From Cupriavidus gilardii (GTDB lineage Bacteria > Pseudomonadota > Gammaproteobacteria > Burkholderiales > Burkholderiaceae): a stretch of 64,000 nucleotides of DNA. Below are positions 8,130 to 18,115 of this stretch, piece after piece. The DNA lies in assembly GCF_013314895.1 (NCBI RefSeq), contig NZ_JABTYE010000001.1:62001-126000 (forward strand). Direction: 5' to 3'. Both the position numbers and the translations under genes were made by a program. The stretch's first letter is position 1; each line of letters starts with the position of its first letter. The notes under the pieces were generated by a model. The model did no database searches. It was not told where the DNA came from and saw nothing but the letters and a program-made list of their open reading frames with translations.

Positions 8130-9653
8130 TCAGGACCCCTGCCGCGTGCGCTGTCCGCCGAGCAGCGCGGCCTGCGCGCCGGGCCGGCGGTTGCGCGACG
8201 GACCCGGGGAGCCGGCGGCGCTGCGCGGGGCCGACTGGGGGCGCTCGCTCTTGTCCGCCGCACGCGCGCCGCCCTTGGGCTGGCCGCCGCGCGTGGCGTT
8301 GCTCTCCTGCGCCGCACGCGCGGGCCGCGGCGGGCGCGCTTCGGCGCGGCGCTCGCCGGAGGCGCCGACGGCCGGCTTCGGCGAGCCGTTGCCGCCGGCG
8401 CGGCCGGAGGATCCGTTCGAGCCGCCATTGGCCTGCGGACGCCCGCGTCCACCGCCACCATTCTGGCCGCGCGCCTGCCGGCCCTTCTGGATCGGTTCGG
8501 GTGCGATATTCGGATCGGGTTCGAAGCCCGGCAGCACGATCTGCTCGAGCTGGCGCTTGATCAGCCGCTCGATGTCGCGCAGCAGGCCATGCTCGTCGAC
8601 GCAGACCAGCGACACCGCCTCGCCCTCGGCGCCGGCGCGGCCGGTTCGGCCGATACGGTGCACATAGTCTTCCGGCACGTTCGGCAGGTCGAAGTTGACC
8701 ACGTGGGGCAGCTGATCGATATCGATGCCGCGCGCGGCGATGTCGGTGGCCACCAGCAGCCGCAGCGTGCCGGCCTTGAACTCGGACAACGCACGCGTGC
8801 GCGCCGACTGGCTCTTGTTGCCGTGGATCGCCAGCGCCGACAGGCCTTCCTTGCTCAGCTGCTCGGCCAGCCGGTTGGCGCCGTGCTTGGTGCGCGTGAA
8901 CACCAGCACCTGGTGCCAGTCGTGTTCGCGCACCAGATGGGCCAGCAGTTCGCGCTTGCGCTCGCGATCGACCGCATAGACGCGCTGCGCCACGGTTTCG
9001 GCCGTGGTGTTGCGGCGCGCGACCTCGATCGAGGCCGGGTTGTCGAGCAGGCGGTCGGCCAGCGCGCGGATCTCGTCGGAGAAGGTCGCGGAAAACAGCA
9101 GGTTCTGCCGCTTGGGCGGCAGCACGTTCAGGATCTTGCGGATGTCATGGATGAAGCCCATGTCGAGCATGCGGTCGGCCTCGTCCAGCACCAGCATCTC
9201 GACATGTGACAGATCGATGGTGCGCTGCCCCACGTGGTCGAGCAGACGGCCCGGCGTGGCCACCACGATATCGACGCCGCGCTTGAGCTGGTCGATCTGC
9301 GGATGGATGCCGACGCCGCCGAACATCACCATCGAGCGCAGGCGCAGATATTTGCCGTAGTTGCGCACGCTCTCTTCGACCTGCGCGGCCAGTTCGCGCG
9401 TCGGCGTCAGCACCAGCGCGCGGATGCGGGGCCGTTCGCCGCGCGCCGGCGGCTCGGCACGCGACAGCAGTTGCAGCATCGGCAAAGTGAAACCGGCGGT
9501 CTTGCCGGTACCGGTCTGGGCGCCGGCGAGCAGGTCGCCGCCCTTCAGAATCGCGGGAATGGCTTGCGCCTGGATCGGCGTGGGCGTGGTATAGCCCTGC
9601 TCCGCCACGGCGCGTACAAGCTTGTCAGACAAGCCTAGTTCGGAAAAAGACAT
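8130..9653 (-). CDS. rhlE: DEAD-box ATP-dependent RNA helicase RhlE
   Basis: RNA helicase of 507 residues acting in ribosome assembly and RNA decay. Every core motif is readable: Q motif G-Y-T-T-P-T-P-I-Q (20-28), Walker A AQTGTGKT (45-52), PTRELA (84-89), TPGRLLD (133-139), DEAD (157-160), SAT (188-190), and H-R-I-G-R-T-G-R near 336. The N-terminus M-S-F-x-E-L-G-L is typical of RhlE. After about residue 395 the protein becomes a low-complexity G/R/P/A-rich basic tail of over 100 residues, common in beta-proteobacterial RhlE and probably RNA-binding. It is transcribed divergently from miaB. Confidence 0.95.
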   Translation of the reverse strand: MSFSELGLSDKLVRAVAEQGYTTPTPIQAQAIPAILKGGDLLAGAQTGTGKTAGFTLPMLQLLSRAEPPARGERPRIRALVLTPTRELAAQVEESVRNYGKYLRLRSMVMFGGVGIHPQIDQLKRGVDIVVATPGRLLDHVGQRTIDLSHVEMLVLDEADRMLDMGFIHDIRKILNVLPPKRQNLLFSATFSDEIRALADRLLDNPASIEVARRNTTAETVAQRVYAVDRERKRELLAHLVREHDWHQVLVFTRTKHGANRLAEQLSKEGLSALAIHGNKSQSARTRALSEFKAGTLRLLVATDIAARGIDIDQLPHVVNFDLPNVPEDYVHRIGRTGRAGAEGEAVSLVCVDEHGLLRDIERLIKRQLEQIVLPGFEPDPNIAPEPIQKGRQARGQNGGGGRGRPQANGGSNGSSGRAGGNGSPKPAVGASGERRAEARPPRPARAAQESNATRGGQPKGGARAADKSERPQSAPRSAAGSPGPSRNRRPGAQAALLGGQRTRQGS

Positions 9654-10019
9654 GGAATTCGTTTCGGCCGCCCCTTGCGCACGGATGCGCCAATCGTCGG
9701 GGCCGGCATGGATAGTGGCGACTGGCCGGCTGCCGCCGTCATGGCCTGCATGGGCTGGACGAAGGGCGCCGGGGAAGCGGAACGACTGCCTCCGCTTCCA
9801 GGTTCGGAAGGCCCGTAGTGTATCAGCCCCGGCGCATTCGCACCGGACGCGCCACGGGGCGAGCGGGTAGAATAGCGGGCTGTCCCGCCTGCGCCGCCCG
9901 ACCGGCCCGCTCGACAGCTCGCCCGGCAGCCGGCCAGCTCGGCGCTGCCCCCTGCGGCGGGCAACCAGACACTCCCTGAAGCATCCGATGCCCCCAGGTC
10001 AACCACTGAGATCGGCACC
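9654..10019. other. Divergent intergenic region rhlE / miaB
   Basis: 366 bp without a supported gene. It should carry both outward promoters. A TAGAAT hexamer at 9868-9873 is a fair -10 for miaB, but no matching -35 lies 16-18 bp upstream. Frames that cross it on the minus strand are extensions of antisense open frames and have no gene-like composition. Confidence 0.5.
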
Positions 10020-11456
10020 ATGAATCCACGCTCCGAGGCCGCCGAAGCGGCCCCAACCGCGGCCCCAACCGCGGCCCAACCCGCGGCCGCCCCCTCCGCG
10101 CCCACGAAGAAGGTCTTCGTCAAGACCTACGGCTGCCAGATGAACGAGTACGACTCCGACAAGATGGTCGACGTCTTGCACGCCAGCCAGGGCCTGGAGA
10201 AGACCGACAATCCCGAAGAGGCCGACGTGATCCTGTTCAACACCTGCTCGGTGCGCGAGAAAGCGCAGGAGAAGGTGTTCTCGGAACTGGGACGGATGAA
10301 GGCGCTCAAGGCCGTCAAACCCGATCTGGTGATCGGCGTCGGCGGCTGCGTGGCCAGCCAGGAAGGCGCGGCCATCGTCTCGCGCGCGCCGTATGTCGAC
10401 GTCGTGTTCGGCCCGCAGACGCTGCACCGGCTGCCGGACATGATCGCGCGCCGCCGCCAGAGCGGCCATTCGCAGGTCGACATTTCCTTTCCGGAGATCG
10501 AGAAGTTCGATCATCTGCCGCCGGCGCGTGTCGAGGGCCCGAGCGCCTTCGTGTCGATCATGGAAGGCTGCTCGAAGTACTGCAGCTACTGCGTGGTGCC
10601 CTACACCCGCGGCGAGGAAGTCTCGCGTCCCTTCGACGACGTGCTGGCCGAGATCGCCGGCCTGGCCGACCAGGGCGTGCGCGAGGTCACGCTGCTGGGG
10701 CAGAACGTCAACGCGTACCGCGGCCGGATGGGCGACACCAGCGAGATCGCCGACTTCGCGCTGCTGATCGAATATGTGGCCGAGATCCCCGGCATCGAGC
10801 GGATCCGCTACACCACCAGCCATCCGAAGGAATTCACCGCGCGGCTGATCGACGTCTATGCGCGCGTGCCCAAGCTGGTCGACCATCTGCACCTGCCGGT
10901 GCAGCACGCCTCGGACCGCATCCTGATGGCGATGAAGCGCGGCTACAGCGTGCTCGAATACAAGAGCATCATCCGCAAGCTGCGCGCGATCCGCCCGACC
11001 ATGTCGATGTCGTCGGACTTCATCGTCGGCTTTCCCGGCGAGACCGATGCGGACTTCGACAAGCTGATGGCGATGGTCGAGGAGATCGGCTACGACACCT
11101 CGTTCTCGTTCATCTTCAGCCCGCGTCCCGGCACGCCGGCGGCGAACCTGCATGACGACACGCCGCACGAGGTCAAGCTGCGCCGGCTGCAGCGGCTGCA
11201 GGCAACGATCGAAGATAACGTGCAGCGCATCAGCCGCGGCATGGTCGGCACGGTGCAGCGCATCCTGGTCGAAGGCCCGGCGCGCAAGGACCCGACCGAA
11301 CTGCACGGCCGCACCGAGAACAACCGCGTGGTGAATTTCGCGCTGCCCGGTGTGCCGCAGGCCAGCCGCGACCGGCTGATCGGCCAGATGGTCGAGGTGA
11401 CCATCACCGAGGCCTTCCCGCATTCGCTGCGCGGCGAGATCGTGGTGCGCCAGTAA
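10020..11456 (+). CDS. miaB: tRNA-2-methylthio-N6-dimethylallyladenosine synthase MiaB
   Basis: Radical-SAM methylthiotransferase that adds the 2-methylthio group to i6A37 of tRNAs reading UNN codons; 478 residues. The auxiliary [4Fe-4S] cluster ligands are Cys39 ([14 protein letters not shown]), Cys76 ([12 protein letters not shown]) and Cys110 (GGC); the SAM cluster is C184-x3-C188-x2-C191. A C-terminal TRAM-like domain follows. The conserved family start ([10 protein letters not shown]) is reached only at residue 30. The 29-residue Ala/Pro-rich extension is encoded by a 12-bp tandem repeat, and no later ATG is available. First gene of a long plus-strand run. Confidence 0.95.
   Translation: MNPRSEAAEAAPTAAPTAAQPAAAPSAPTKKVFVKTYGCQMNEYDSDKMVDVLHASQGLEKTDNPEEADVILFNTCSVREKAQEKVFSELGRMKALKAVKPDLVIGVGGCVASQEGAAIVSRAPYVDVVFGPQTLHRLPDMIARRRQSGHSQVDISFPEIEKFDHLPPARVEGPSAFVSIMEGCSKYCSYCVVPYTRGEEVSRPFDDVLAEIAGLADQGVREVTLLGQNVNAYRGRMGDTSEIADFALLIEYVAEIPGIERIRYTTSHPKEFTARLIDVYARVPKLVDHLHLPVQHASDRILMAMKRGYSVLEYKSIIRKLRAIRPTMSMSSDFIVGFPGETDADFDKLMAMVEEIGYDTSFSFIFSPRPGTPAANLHDDTPHEVKLRRLQRLQATIEDNVQRISRGMVGTVQRILVEGPARKDPTELHGRTENNRVVNFALPGVPQASRDRLIGQMVEVTITEAFPHSLRGEIVVRQ
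10047..10082 (+). repeat. 12-bp tandem repeat inside the 5' end of miaB
   Basis: Two perfect copies of GCGGCCCCAACC (10047-10070) and a third near-copy (10071-10082), giving a repeating A-A-P-T pattern in the poorly conserved N-terminal extension. Being 12 bp long, copy-number change would not break the frame. Confidence 0.8.
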
Positions 11457-11522
11457 GCGCAATCCCGGCACGCCGCGCGCATGCCGGCGGCCGACGACGA
11501 ACAAGAACGGAGCGCTCTCCCG

Positions 11523-12518
11523 ATGAAAATTCCTTCCGCAGAATTCGTGGCGCCCAAGGACGACAACGCCCGCCTGCAGAATCTGTGCGGACCGCTGGAC
11601 GAAAACCTGCGCCAGGTCGAGCAGGCGCTGGACGTCACGATCCAGCGGCGCGGTCACAAGATGACGGTGCGCGGCGCCAACGCCAACGAGGCCGCGGCCG
11701 CGCTGGAGCGCTTCTACAACCAGGCCCGCTCGCCGCTGTCGATCGACGACGTGCAGCTCGGCCTGATCGAGACGCGCCAGTACGCCGCGCACGTTGCCGG
11801 CCCGCCCGGCGTGGAAAACGACACGGGCGGCGACGCCGACGATGAATCGCCGGTCTTGCATACGCGCCGTACCGGCCTGGTCGGCCGCACCGCCGCGCAG
11901 CGCGACTATCTGCGCAATATCGTCTCGCACGACCTGACCATGGGCATCGGCCCGGCGGGCACCGGCAAGACCTATCTGGCGGTCGCCTGCGCGGTCGATG
12001 CGCTCGAGCGCGACGCGGTCAAGCGCATCGTGCTGACCCGGCCCGCGGTCGAGGCCGGCGAGCGGCTGGGCTTCCTGCCCGGCGATCTGGCGCAGAAGGT
12101 CGACCCGTATCTGCGTCCGCTGTACGACGCGCTGTACGACCTGCTGGGCTTCGACCGCACGCAGAAGATGTTCGAGCGGCAGATGATCGAGATCGCGCCG
12201 CTGGCCTATATGCGCGGCCGCACGCTGAACCACGCCTTCATCATCCTGGACGAGGCTCAGAACACCACGCCGGAGCAGATGAAGATGTTCCTGACCCGGA
12301 TCGGCTTCGGCTCCAAGGCGGTGATCACCGGCGACATCACGCAGATCGACCTGCCGCGCGGCCAGAAGAGCGGCCTGATCGAAGCGCAGCACGTGCTGCG
12401 CGACGTGCGCGGGGTCGCCGCGACGCGCTTTACCAGCATCGACGTGGTGCGGCACCCGCTGGTGGCGCGCATCGTCGAGGCCTACGACGAATACCACGCC
12501 CAGCACAAGGACACCTGA
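11523..12518 (+). CDS. ybeZ: PhoH-like ATPase (YbeZ)
   Basis: Cytoplasmic P-loop ATPase of 331 residues that works with YbeY in rRNA processing. The start at 11523 is preferred over an in-frame one 42 bp upstream because ACGGAG lies about 10 bases before it and the protein then begins at the usual point. Walker A is G-P-A-G-T-G-K-T (143-150); Walker B is F-I-I-L-D-E-A-Q-N, followed by [14 protein letters not shown] and the D-L-P-R-G-Q-x-S-G-L sensor region typical of PhoH proteins. It begins 66 bp after miaB and its stop is followed after one base by ybeY, so miaB-ybeZ-ybeY form one transcript. Confidence 0.94.
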   Translation: MKIPSAEFVAPKDDNARLQNLCGPLDENLRQVEQALDVTIQRRGHKMTVRGANANEAAAALERFYNQARSPLSIDDVQLGLIETRQYAAHVAGPPGVENDTGGDADDESPVLHTRRTGLVGRTAAQRDYLRNIVSHDLTMGIGPAGTGKTYLAVACAVDALERDAVKRIVLTRPAVEAGERLGFLPGDLAQKVDPYLRPLYDALYDLLGFDRTQKMFERQMIEIAPLAYMRGRTLNHAFIILDEAQNTTPEQMKMFLTRIGFGSKAVITGDITQIDLPRGQKSGLIEAQHVLRDVRGVAATRFTSIDVVRHPLVARIVEAYDEYHAQHKDT

Positions 12519-12519
12519 T

Positions 12520-13341
12520 TTGACCAGCAAGACATCGGCAAGAAGCGCGGCAAAAAGCGCGGCAAAAAATGCGGCAAAGAACGCGGCCAACAGCGCGACC
12601 ACCGGCAACGCCCCCAGCCTGATCCTGTTCGACGGCGAAGGCCGCGCCCGCAAGAGCGCCGCGCACGCGCTGCGCGTGCAGCTGCCCGATGGCCGCAGCC
12701 TGACCGTGGATCTGTCGCAAGCGGCCGACGGCGTGGTGTCGCTGCTGGCCGAGCACAGCGACCCGCACCAGCGCGCCGGCCTGCTGGCCCGTCCCGACAG
12801 CCACGACGCGCTGGCGGTGGCGGTCACCGCCACGCCGCAGCTGACCACCACCGGCACGCCGGCCACGCCGCCCGAACTGACGCTCGACGTGCAGTACGGC
12901 GACGGCATCCGCGGCCGCCGCGGCCTGCCGCCGCGCGCGCGTCTGCAGACCTGGCTGCGCTCGGCGCTGTTCGCCGACGCCCAGCTGACCGTGCGCTTCG
13001 TCGACGAGGAAGAAGGCCGTGCGCTGAACCGGGGCTTTCGCGGCAAGGACTACGCGACCAATGTGCTGACCTTCGCCTATGCCGAGCATGAGGACGATCC
13101 GGTCAGCGCCGACATCGTGCTGTGCTGCCCGGTGGTCGAGCGCGAGGCGCGCGAACAGGGCAAGCCGCTGGAAGCGCACTACGCCCATCTGCTGGTGCAC
13201 GGCGCGCTGCACGCGCAGGGCTACGAGCACGAGGACGACGCCGAGGCCGAGGAGATGGAGGCGATCGAAACCGAGACGCTGCTGGCGCTGGGCTTTGCCG
13301 ACCCGTACCGCGACGACCGCGGTCCGCGCCTGGGGCACTGA
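12520..13341 (+). CDS. ybeY: Endoribonuclease YbeY, with long N-terminal extension
   Basis: Single-strand endoribonuclease for 16S rRNA 3' maturation and ribosome quality control. The zinc motif H-x3-H-x5-H is intact (H227, H231, H237: [11 protein letters not shown]), preceded by [13 protein letters not shown]. The frame gives 273 residues from a TTG one base after the ybeZ stop, against about 155 in E. coli. The YbeY fold starts only near residue 118; before it come an Ala/Lys/Asn repeat (7-25) and about 85 residues ([13 protein letters not shown] and onward) of unknown nature. If translation starts at an internal GTG the extension would be shorter; none has a better ribosome-binding site. 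Confidence 0.88.
   Translation: MTSKTSARSAAKSAAKNAAKNAANSATTGNAPSLILFDGEGRARKSAAHALRVQLPDGRSLTVDLSQAADGVVSLLAEHSDPHQRAGLLARPDSHDALAVAVTATPQLTTTGTPATPPELTLDVQYGDGIRGRRGLPPRARLQTWLRSALFADAQLTVRFVDEEEGRALNRGFRGKDYATNVLTFAYAEHEDDPVSADIVLCCPVVEREAREQGKPLEAHYAHLLVHGALHAQGYEHEDDAEAEEMEAIETETLLALGFADPYRDDRGPRLGH
12547..12594 (+). repeat. 12-bp tandem repeat at the 5' end of ybeY
   Basis: Four adjacent units of the form GCGGCAAAAAGC (12547-12558, 12559-12570, 12571-12582, 12583-12594) that differ at a few positions. They encode A-A-K-S / A-A-K-N repeats and share the GCGGC start and 12-bp length with the repeat in miaB. Confidence 0.8.
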
Positions 13342-13372
13342 GGGATGAGCCTGCGGGGTGACGGGGGGCGAC

Positions 13373-13421
13373 GCTTGCCCTCTCGCCCGGCCCCTCTGCC
13401 GCAAGCGGCGGGGAAAAAACC
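13373..13421 (+). repeat. REP-like palindromic element (degenerate copy)
   Basis: The sequence TTGCCCTCTCGCCCGGCCCC runs into CTCTGCCGCAAGCGGCGGGG and then AAAAAACC. This is the same layout as the elements at 39838, 45134 and 45230: a CCCTCTC box, a CCCCTC spacer, a stem pairing around GCAAGC, then an A-run. This copy has a weaker palindrome. It lies in the 203-bp gap between ybeY and corC. Confidence 0.65.
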
Positions 13422-13544
13422 GGCCAGTGCGATCCCGGCGCCGCATCGAACCGGTCGGCGGCGCCAGCCCGCGGCCGCCGCCGCCTGAACCGAAAAACAA
13501 TTGGTGTATGCTTGCTCCGGTATCCACCACGCGCAACTTGCGCC

Positions 13545-14417
13545 ATGAACGACCCTTACCCTAGTTCGAAGGCGGTCGACCGGCCCCGGTCCCTGCTCGA
13601 ACGACTGAGCGATCTGATTTCTCCCGAGCCCGAATCGCGGGCAGAATTGCTCGAAGTCCTCCAGGACGCCCACGCCCGCAATCTGATCGACGCCGAGTCG
13701 CTCTCGATGATCGAAGGCGTGTTCCAGGTCTCGGAATTGACGGCGCGCGACATCATGGTGCCCCGGGCCCAGATGGACGCGGTCAATATCGCCGACGCGC
13801 CGGAAACCTTCATCCCCTTCATGCAGGAAACCGCGCACTCGCGCTTTCCGGTCTACGAAGGCAGCCGCGACAACATCATCGGCGTCCTGCTCGCCAAGGA
13901 CCTGCTGCGCTACTACACCGACAGCGACTTCGACCTGCGCGAGATGCTGCGGCCTGCGGTCTTCATCCCCGAGTCCAAGCGTCTGAACATCCTGCTGCGC
14001 GAATTCCGCAACAATCGCAACCACATCGCGATCGTGGTCGACGAGTACGGCGGTGTGGCCGGACTGGTCACGATCGAGGACGTGCTGGAACAGATCGTCG
14101 GCGACATCGAGGACGAATTCGATCTCGATGAGGACGACGACAATATCGTGCCGCTGCCCGACGGCAGCTGGCGCGTGCACGGGTTGACCGAGATCGAGCA
14201 GTTCAACGAGGCCTTCGGCACCCAGTTCCCCGACGACGACGTCGATACGGTCGGCGGCCTGCTGACCAACCACGTCGGCCACGTGCCGCACCGTGGGGAA
14301 ATCATCACGCTGCCGCCGCTGCGTTTCGAGGTGCTGCGCGCCGACGCGCGCCAGCTGCATCTGCTGCTGGTCCGGCGCGACGCGACCGCGGTCACCGACG
14401 CCGTGGCCAACGCATGA
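13545..14417 (+). CDS. corC: CorC/HlyC family CBS-domain protein (YbeX)
   Basis: 290-residue cytoplasmic protein, close to the E. coli length of 292, linked to magnesium/cobalt homeostasis and to ribosome health. Two CBS domains (about 67-125 with E-L-T-A-R-D-I-M-V-P-R, and about 130-188 with IAIVVDEYGGVAGLVTIEDV) are followed by a CorC_HlyC C-terminal domain with G-G-L-L-T-N-H-V-G-H-V-P. The start MNDPYP is chosen over an in-frame codon 33 bp upstream because it gives the usual family start. Overlaps lnt by ATGA. Confidence 0.93.
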   Translation: MNDPYPSSKAVDRPRSLLERLSDLISPEPESRAELLEVLQDAHARNLIDAESLSMIEGVFQVSELTARDIMVPRAQMDAVNIADAPETFIPFMQETAHSRFPVYEGSRDNIIGVLLAKDLLRYYTDSDFDLREMLRPAVFIPESKRLNILLREFRNNRNHIAIVVDEYGGVAGLVTIEDVLEQIVGDIEDEFDLDEDDDNIVPLPDGSWRVHGLTEIEQFNEAFGTQFPDDDVDTVGGLLTNHVGHVPHRGEIITLPPLRFEVLRADARQLHLLLVRRDATAVTDAVANA

Positions 14418-16066
14418 AGCGGCTGGCGCAGGGCTGGAACGGCGCCGCCGCTGCCGAACTGGAACCACCGCTGAGCGAGGCGCGCCGCGCGCGTGCGCGC
14501 TGGGGCCGCCTGCTGCTGGCCGGCGTGCTGGGCGTCGCCCATACCCAGGCATTCGCGCCGCGCGACTGGTGGTGGCTGCAACTGCTGGCGCTGGCAGGCC
14601 TGGCCGCGCTGCTGTTCGACACGCGCCGCGCCCGCGATGCCGCCGCGCTCGGCTACGCCTTCGGACTGGGCTGGTTCCTGTCCGGGATCTGGTGGGTCTA
14701 TATCAGCATGCACGTCTACGGCGAGATGCCGGCCTGGATGGCGGCGCTCGCGGTGCTGCTGTTCTCCGGCTACCTCGCGCTGTACCCCGCGCTGGCGGCC
14801 GCGGCCTGGCATCGCGCCACCGCGCCGCGGCGCTTCGATCCGGCCCGGCGCGCCGGCGCCTTCGGCCTGCTGGCCGCGCCGCTGGCGTTCGGCGCGGCCT
14901 GGGGCCTGTCCGAATGGCTGCGCGGCGTGATCTTCACCGGTTTCCCGTGGCTGGCCAGCGGCTACGCGCATACCGATGGTCCGCTGGCGGGCTACGCGCC
15001 GCTGCTCGGCGTCTACGGCATCAGCGCGCTGGCGGCAGTCTGTGCCGCCTGGCTGGCCGCGCTCGCGCGCGTCGCCCGCCCGACATCGGGGCACGATCGC
15101 CGTGCCGCCGCGCTGTCATCGAGGCTGGCGGTTCCGTTCGGGCTGGTGGTGCTGCTCGGTGCCGGCTGGCTGCTGGCCGGCCGTGCCTGGACCGAACCGG
15201 TGGGCGAGCCGCTGTCGGTGCGGCTGCTGCAGGGCAACGTGCCGCAGGACATCAAGTTCGAAGCGGCTGGCATCGCGCGCTCCAACGCGCTGTACCACGA
15301 CATGATCACCGCGGCACCGGCCGACCTGGTGGTCACCCCCGAGACCGCGTTTCCGCTGATCCTGCAGGACATGCCGCCGGAGATCGCGCTGGCCCTGCGG
15401 CAGTTCAGCGTCGGCACCGGCACCGCGCTGCTGTTCGGCGCGGCCGGCGCCGACTCGCCGGTCGACTTCACCAACAGCGTGTTCGGCATCGGCCCCGAAA
15501 TGCGGGGCCTGTACCGCTACGACAAACACCATCTGGTGCCCTTCGGCGAGTTCATTCCGTGGGGCTTCCGCTGGTTCGTCGACATGATGAAGATGCCGCT
15601 GGGCGACTTCCGCCGCGGTGGGCTGGCGCAGGCGCCGTTGCCGGTGCGCGGCGTCACGGTGGCGCCCAATATCTGCTACGAGGATCTGTTCGGCGAGGAA
15701 ATCGCGCGCACGCTGCGCGGCCAGCCGCAACCGGCCAATGTGCTGGTCAACCTCACGAACCTGGCCTGGTTCGGCGACACCATCGCGCTGGACCAGCATC
15801 TGCAGATCTCGCGCATGCGGGCGCTGGAGACGCGCCGGCCGATGCTGCGCTCGACCAATACCGGCATGACGGCGGTGGTGGCGCCGGACGGCAGCGTGCA
15901 GGCGCGACTGGCGACCTTCACCACCGGCACGCTGAGCGCGCAGGTGCAGGGCACACGCGGGCTGACGCCCTATGTGCGGGTCGGCAACGTGCCGGCAGTG
16001 CTCGGCTGCCTGCTGGTGCTGCTGGTGGTGGCCTGGCGCGCAGGGCGCCCGACCACCGGCGCGTGA
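14414..16066 (+). CDS. lnt: Apolipoprotein N-acyltransferase
   Basis: Inner-membrane enzyme that N-acylates the lipid-modified cysteine of lipoproteins, the last step before Lol sorting; 550 residues. About six membrane segments fill the first 255 residues, followed by a periplasmic nitrilase-fold domain with the complete Glu-Lys-Cys triad: E310 in V-V-T-P-E-T-A-F-P, K371 in YDKHHLVPFGEF and C421 in P-N-I-C-Y-E-D-L-F-G. A final membrane segment lies near the C-terminus. Overlaps corC at its start. The charged N-terminal 30 residues are slightly longer than average. Confidence 0.95.
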   Translation: MKRLAQGWNGAAAAELEPPLSEARRARARWGRLLLAGVLGVAHTQAFAPRDWWWLQLLALAGLAALLFDTRRARDAAALGYAFGLGWFLSGIWWVYISMHVYGEMPAWMAALAVLLFSGYLALYPALAAAAWHRATAPRRFDPARRAGAFGLLAAPLAFGAAWGLSEWLRGVIFTGFPWLASGYAHTDGPLAGYAPLLGVYGISALAAVCAAWLAALARVARPTSGHDRRAAALSSRLAVPFGLVVLLGAGWLLAGRAWTEPVGEPLSVRLLQGNVPQDIKFEAAGIARSNALYHDMITAAPADLVVTPETAFPLILQDMPPEIALALRQFSVGTGTALLFGAAGADSPVDFTNSVFGIGPEMRGLYRYDKHHLVPFGEFIPWGFRWFVDMMKMPLGDFRRGGLAQAPLPVRGVTVAPNICYEDLFGEEIARTLRGQPQPANVLVNLTNLAWFGDTIALDQHLQISRMRALETRRPMLRSTNTGMTAVVAPDGSVQARLATFTTGTLSAQVQGTRGLTPYVRVGNVPAVLGCLLVLLVVAWRAGRPTTGA

Positions 16067-16069
16067 GCC

Positions 16070-16162
16070 TTACTGGATCACGCCCACCGCGATCGAAACC
16101 GCGGCAGCCGCCGCCATCACCGCCAGGGCGACCCGATAGGGCTTGTGCGAAAGAAACGACAT
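16070..16162 (-). CDS. Possible 30-residue single-span membrane peptide
   Basis: A minus-strand ATG frame converging on lnt, below normal annotation length. The peptide starts M-S-F-L-S-H-K-P-Y-R and continues as an Ala/Val/Ile-rich stretch of about 18 residues long enough for one membrane helix, ending V-G-V-I-Q. CGGGGA lies about 10 bases upstream. Short basic N-terminus plus one helix is the typical shape of small bacterial membrane peptides, but in DNA this GC-rich a frame of this length can arise by chance. Treat as a candidate. Confidence 0.35.
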   Translation of the reverse strand: MSFLSHKPYRVALAVMAAAAAVSIAVGVIQ

Positions 16163-16477
16163 GATGGTTGTCCCCGTTATCCTGGCGCCGACGGGCGCCT
16201 GCGCGGCGCCGTCCGCTGCCTCTGTCGAACAGCTTTTCAATAATGTATACAAAAATCGATAACGGCAGGCGCTTTGGAAACTTGAATGTCCTCGGGATTT
16301 ACCCGAGGTCCTCGCCCACCTGCCCCGCCCTTCCCTTCGGCGGCTGCCGGGCAAAAACCCGCTAGAATTCTGGGTTTGGCAACGGCAGGACCGGCCGGCC
16401 CGGCCGCCCGTCCCATGCCCGCTTCCGCTTCGGTGGCCCGCCGCCGGGCCAACTCTCCGCGATCCGTCGTCTTCGTT
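16163..16477. other. Leader region of glyQ with a hairpin
   Basis: 315 bp. An AT-rich patch (16232-16260) probably includes promoter sequences for glyQ and perhaps for the small minus-strand peptide. A hairpin with a perfect 7-bp stem CCTCGGG / CCCGAGG and loop ATTTA lies at 16290-16308, with no T-run, so it is not a terminator. No T-box-like or riboswitch motif was recognised. The long frame open through this region is only an upstream extension of glyQ. Confidence 0.5.
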
Positions 16478-17461
16478 ATGCTGACCTTCCAACAAATGAT
16501 CCTGACCTTGCAGTCCTACTGGGACCGGCAAGGATGCGCGCTGTTGCAACCCATCGATCTGGAGGTTGGCGCCGGTACCTCGCACGTGCATACCTTCCTG
16601 CGCGCGATCGGCCCCGAGCCGTGGCGCGCCGCCTATGTGCAACCGTCGCGCCGCCCGAAGGACGGCCGCTACGGCGAGAACCCCAACCGGTTGCAGCACT
16701 ACTACCAGTACCAGGTGGTGCTCAAGCCCGCGCCCGAAAACATTCTCGAGCTGTACCTGGGCTCGCTCGAGGCGCTGGGCCTGGACCTGAAGCAGAACGA
16801 CATCCGCTTCGTCGAGGACGACTGGGAAAATCCGACGCTGGGCGCCTGGGGCCTGGGCTGGGAGGTCTGGCTCAACGGCATGGAAGTGACCCAGTTCACC
16901 TACTTCCAGCAGGTCGGCGGCATCGACTGCAAGCCGATTACCGGCGAGATCACCTACGGCATCGAGCGGCTGGCGATGTATCTGCAGGGCGTCGAGAACG
17001 TCTACGACCTGGTCTGGACCGAGTGGGAGGAGAACGGCAAGACCCGCCGGCTGACCTACGGCGACGTCTATCACCAGAACGAGGTCGAGCAGTCGACCTA
17101 CAACTTCGAGCAGAGCAATACCGAGATCCTGTTCCGCCATTTCGCCGAGCACGAGGGCGAGGCGAAGCGGCTGATGGGCGTCGGCGCCGACGGCGATGCC
17201 GCCCAGGCCACCAACGTCAAGCTGGCGCTGCCGGCCTACGAACAGGTGCTCAAGGCCGCCCACACCTTCAACCTGCTGGACGCGCGCGGTGCGATCTCGG
17301 TGACCGAGCGCGCCGCGTACATCGGCCGCATCCGCAATCTGTCGCGGCTGGTCGCCCAGGCCTACTACGAATCGCGCGAGGCGCTGGGCTTCCCGATGTG
17401 CGGGCCGGCCGGCGCGGACGCCACCGCCGCCGCCAAGCCTTCGATCGAGGCCGCCGCATGA
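16478..17461 (+). CDS. glyQ: Glycyl-tRNA synthetase alpha subunit
   Basis: Alpha chain (327 residues) of the heterotetrameric alpha2-beta2 glycyl-tRNA synthetase; it carries the class II catalytic core that makes glycyl-adenylate. The start [15 protein letters not shown] is the canonical family N-terminus. Motifs: [49 protein letters not shown] and [11 protein letters not shown]. It is about 24 residues longer than E. coli GlyQ because of an Ala-rich tail (after G-F-P-M-C). Its stop overlaps the start of an exported protein gene (ATGA), with glyS after that. Confidence 0.96.
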   Translation: MLTFQQMILTLQSYWDRQGCALLQPIDLEVGAGTSHVHTFLRAIGPEPWRAAYVQPSRRPKDGRYGENPNRLQHYYQYQVVLKPAPENILELYLGSLEALGLDLKQNDIRFVEDDWENPTLGAWGLGWEVWLNGMEVTQFTYFQQVGGIDCKPITGEITYGIERLAMYLQGVENVYDLVWTEWEENGKTRRLTYGDVYHQNEVEQSTYNFEQSNTEILFRHFAEHEGEAKRLMGVGADGDAAQATNVKLALPAYEQVLKAAHTFNLLDARGAISVTERAAYIGRIRNLSRLVAQAYYESREALGFPMCGPAGADATAAAKPSIEAAA

Positions 17462-18051
17462 ATTCGATGGCACGCCGTGCGCTGTGCTGCGCGCTGGCGG
17501 TGGCCGCCGCGGGCGGCGCGCACGCCATCGTGCCGTCGGCCTATGCCCAGGCCTCGCAGGTGCTCTACCCCTCGGCCGAGCAGGCCAATGTCTGCGAAGG
17601 CGATTCGCAGGCGCTGCAGCAGGCCATCAACCGGCATCTGCAGCCGAACACCAATGCGATCGACCAGTGGACGCAACTGGTGCGCTCGATGTCATGCGAT
17701 CTGTCCGGGTCGAAGGATCTGGGCTGGCGACGCGTGCCGCTGCGCGCCTACGAGAGCGCGATCCGCTATCCGCTGACCTGGGTAGAGACCGTACACCGCA
17801 ACGGCCGGCAACGGCGCCTGGTGCGGACCTATCATTCGGCCTCGCAACTGCCGCCGCGGATCGACTTCTGGATCGGCGGCCGCATCGACGAGATCCGCTA
17901 CGATCGCCGCCATCACCGCCTGTATGCGCGCTTCTCCGCTACCAGCGAGAAGCTGGCGGGCAACGCGCCGTCCGCGTGCCGCTCGACCACGCTGCAGTTC
18001 CGCCAGCAGCACGGGCTATGGCTGCTGTCCGGCGTCGAACCGCGCTGTTGA
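17458..18051 (+). CDS. Exported protein of unknown function between glyQ and glyS
   Basis: 197 residues. The N-terminus [11 protein letters not shown] followed by an Ala-rich core and A-H-A is a signal peptide, with cleavage near residue 23 or after S-A-Y-A-Q near 31. The mature part has four cysteines (in N-V-C-E-G, M-S-C-D-L, S-A-C-R-S and the C-terminal P-R-C), suggesting two periplasmic disulfides. Aromatic and charged segments include [11 protein letters not shown] and [14 protein letters not shown]. No known domain recognised. It overlaps glyQ by four bases and lies 64 bp before glyS, so it is co-transcribed with both synthetase subunits. Confidence 0.85.
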   Translation: MNSMARRALCCALAVAAAGGAHAIVPSAYAQASQVLYPSAEQANVCEGDSQALQQAINRHLQPNTNAIDQWTQLVRSMSCDLSGSKDLGWRRVPLRAYESAIRYPLTWVETVHRNGRQRRLVRTYHSASQLPPRIDFWIGGRIDEIRYDRRHHRLYARFSATSEKLAGNAPSACRSTTLQFRQQHGLWLLSGVEPRC

Positions 18052-18115
18052 GCGCCGCTGAACCCTTTCGGCGCCGCCGATGCCGGCGTGCGCCACAAAC
18101 CGTTGGAACCGATTC

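Noticed and set aside
9999-13046. Long minus-strand open frame of about 1,000 codons opposite miaB, ybeZ and ybeY
   Set aside because: Same cause; no homology-like motifs, and it is antisense to three well-supported genes.
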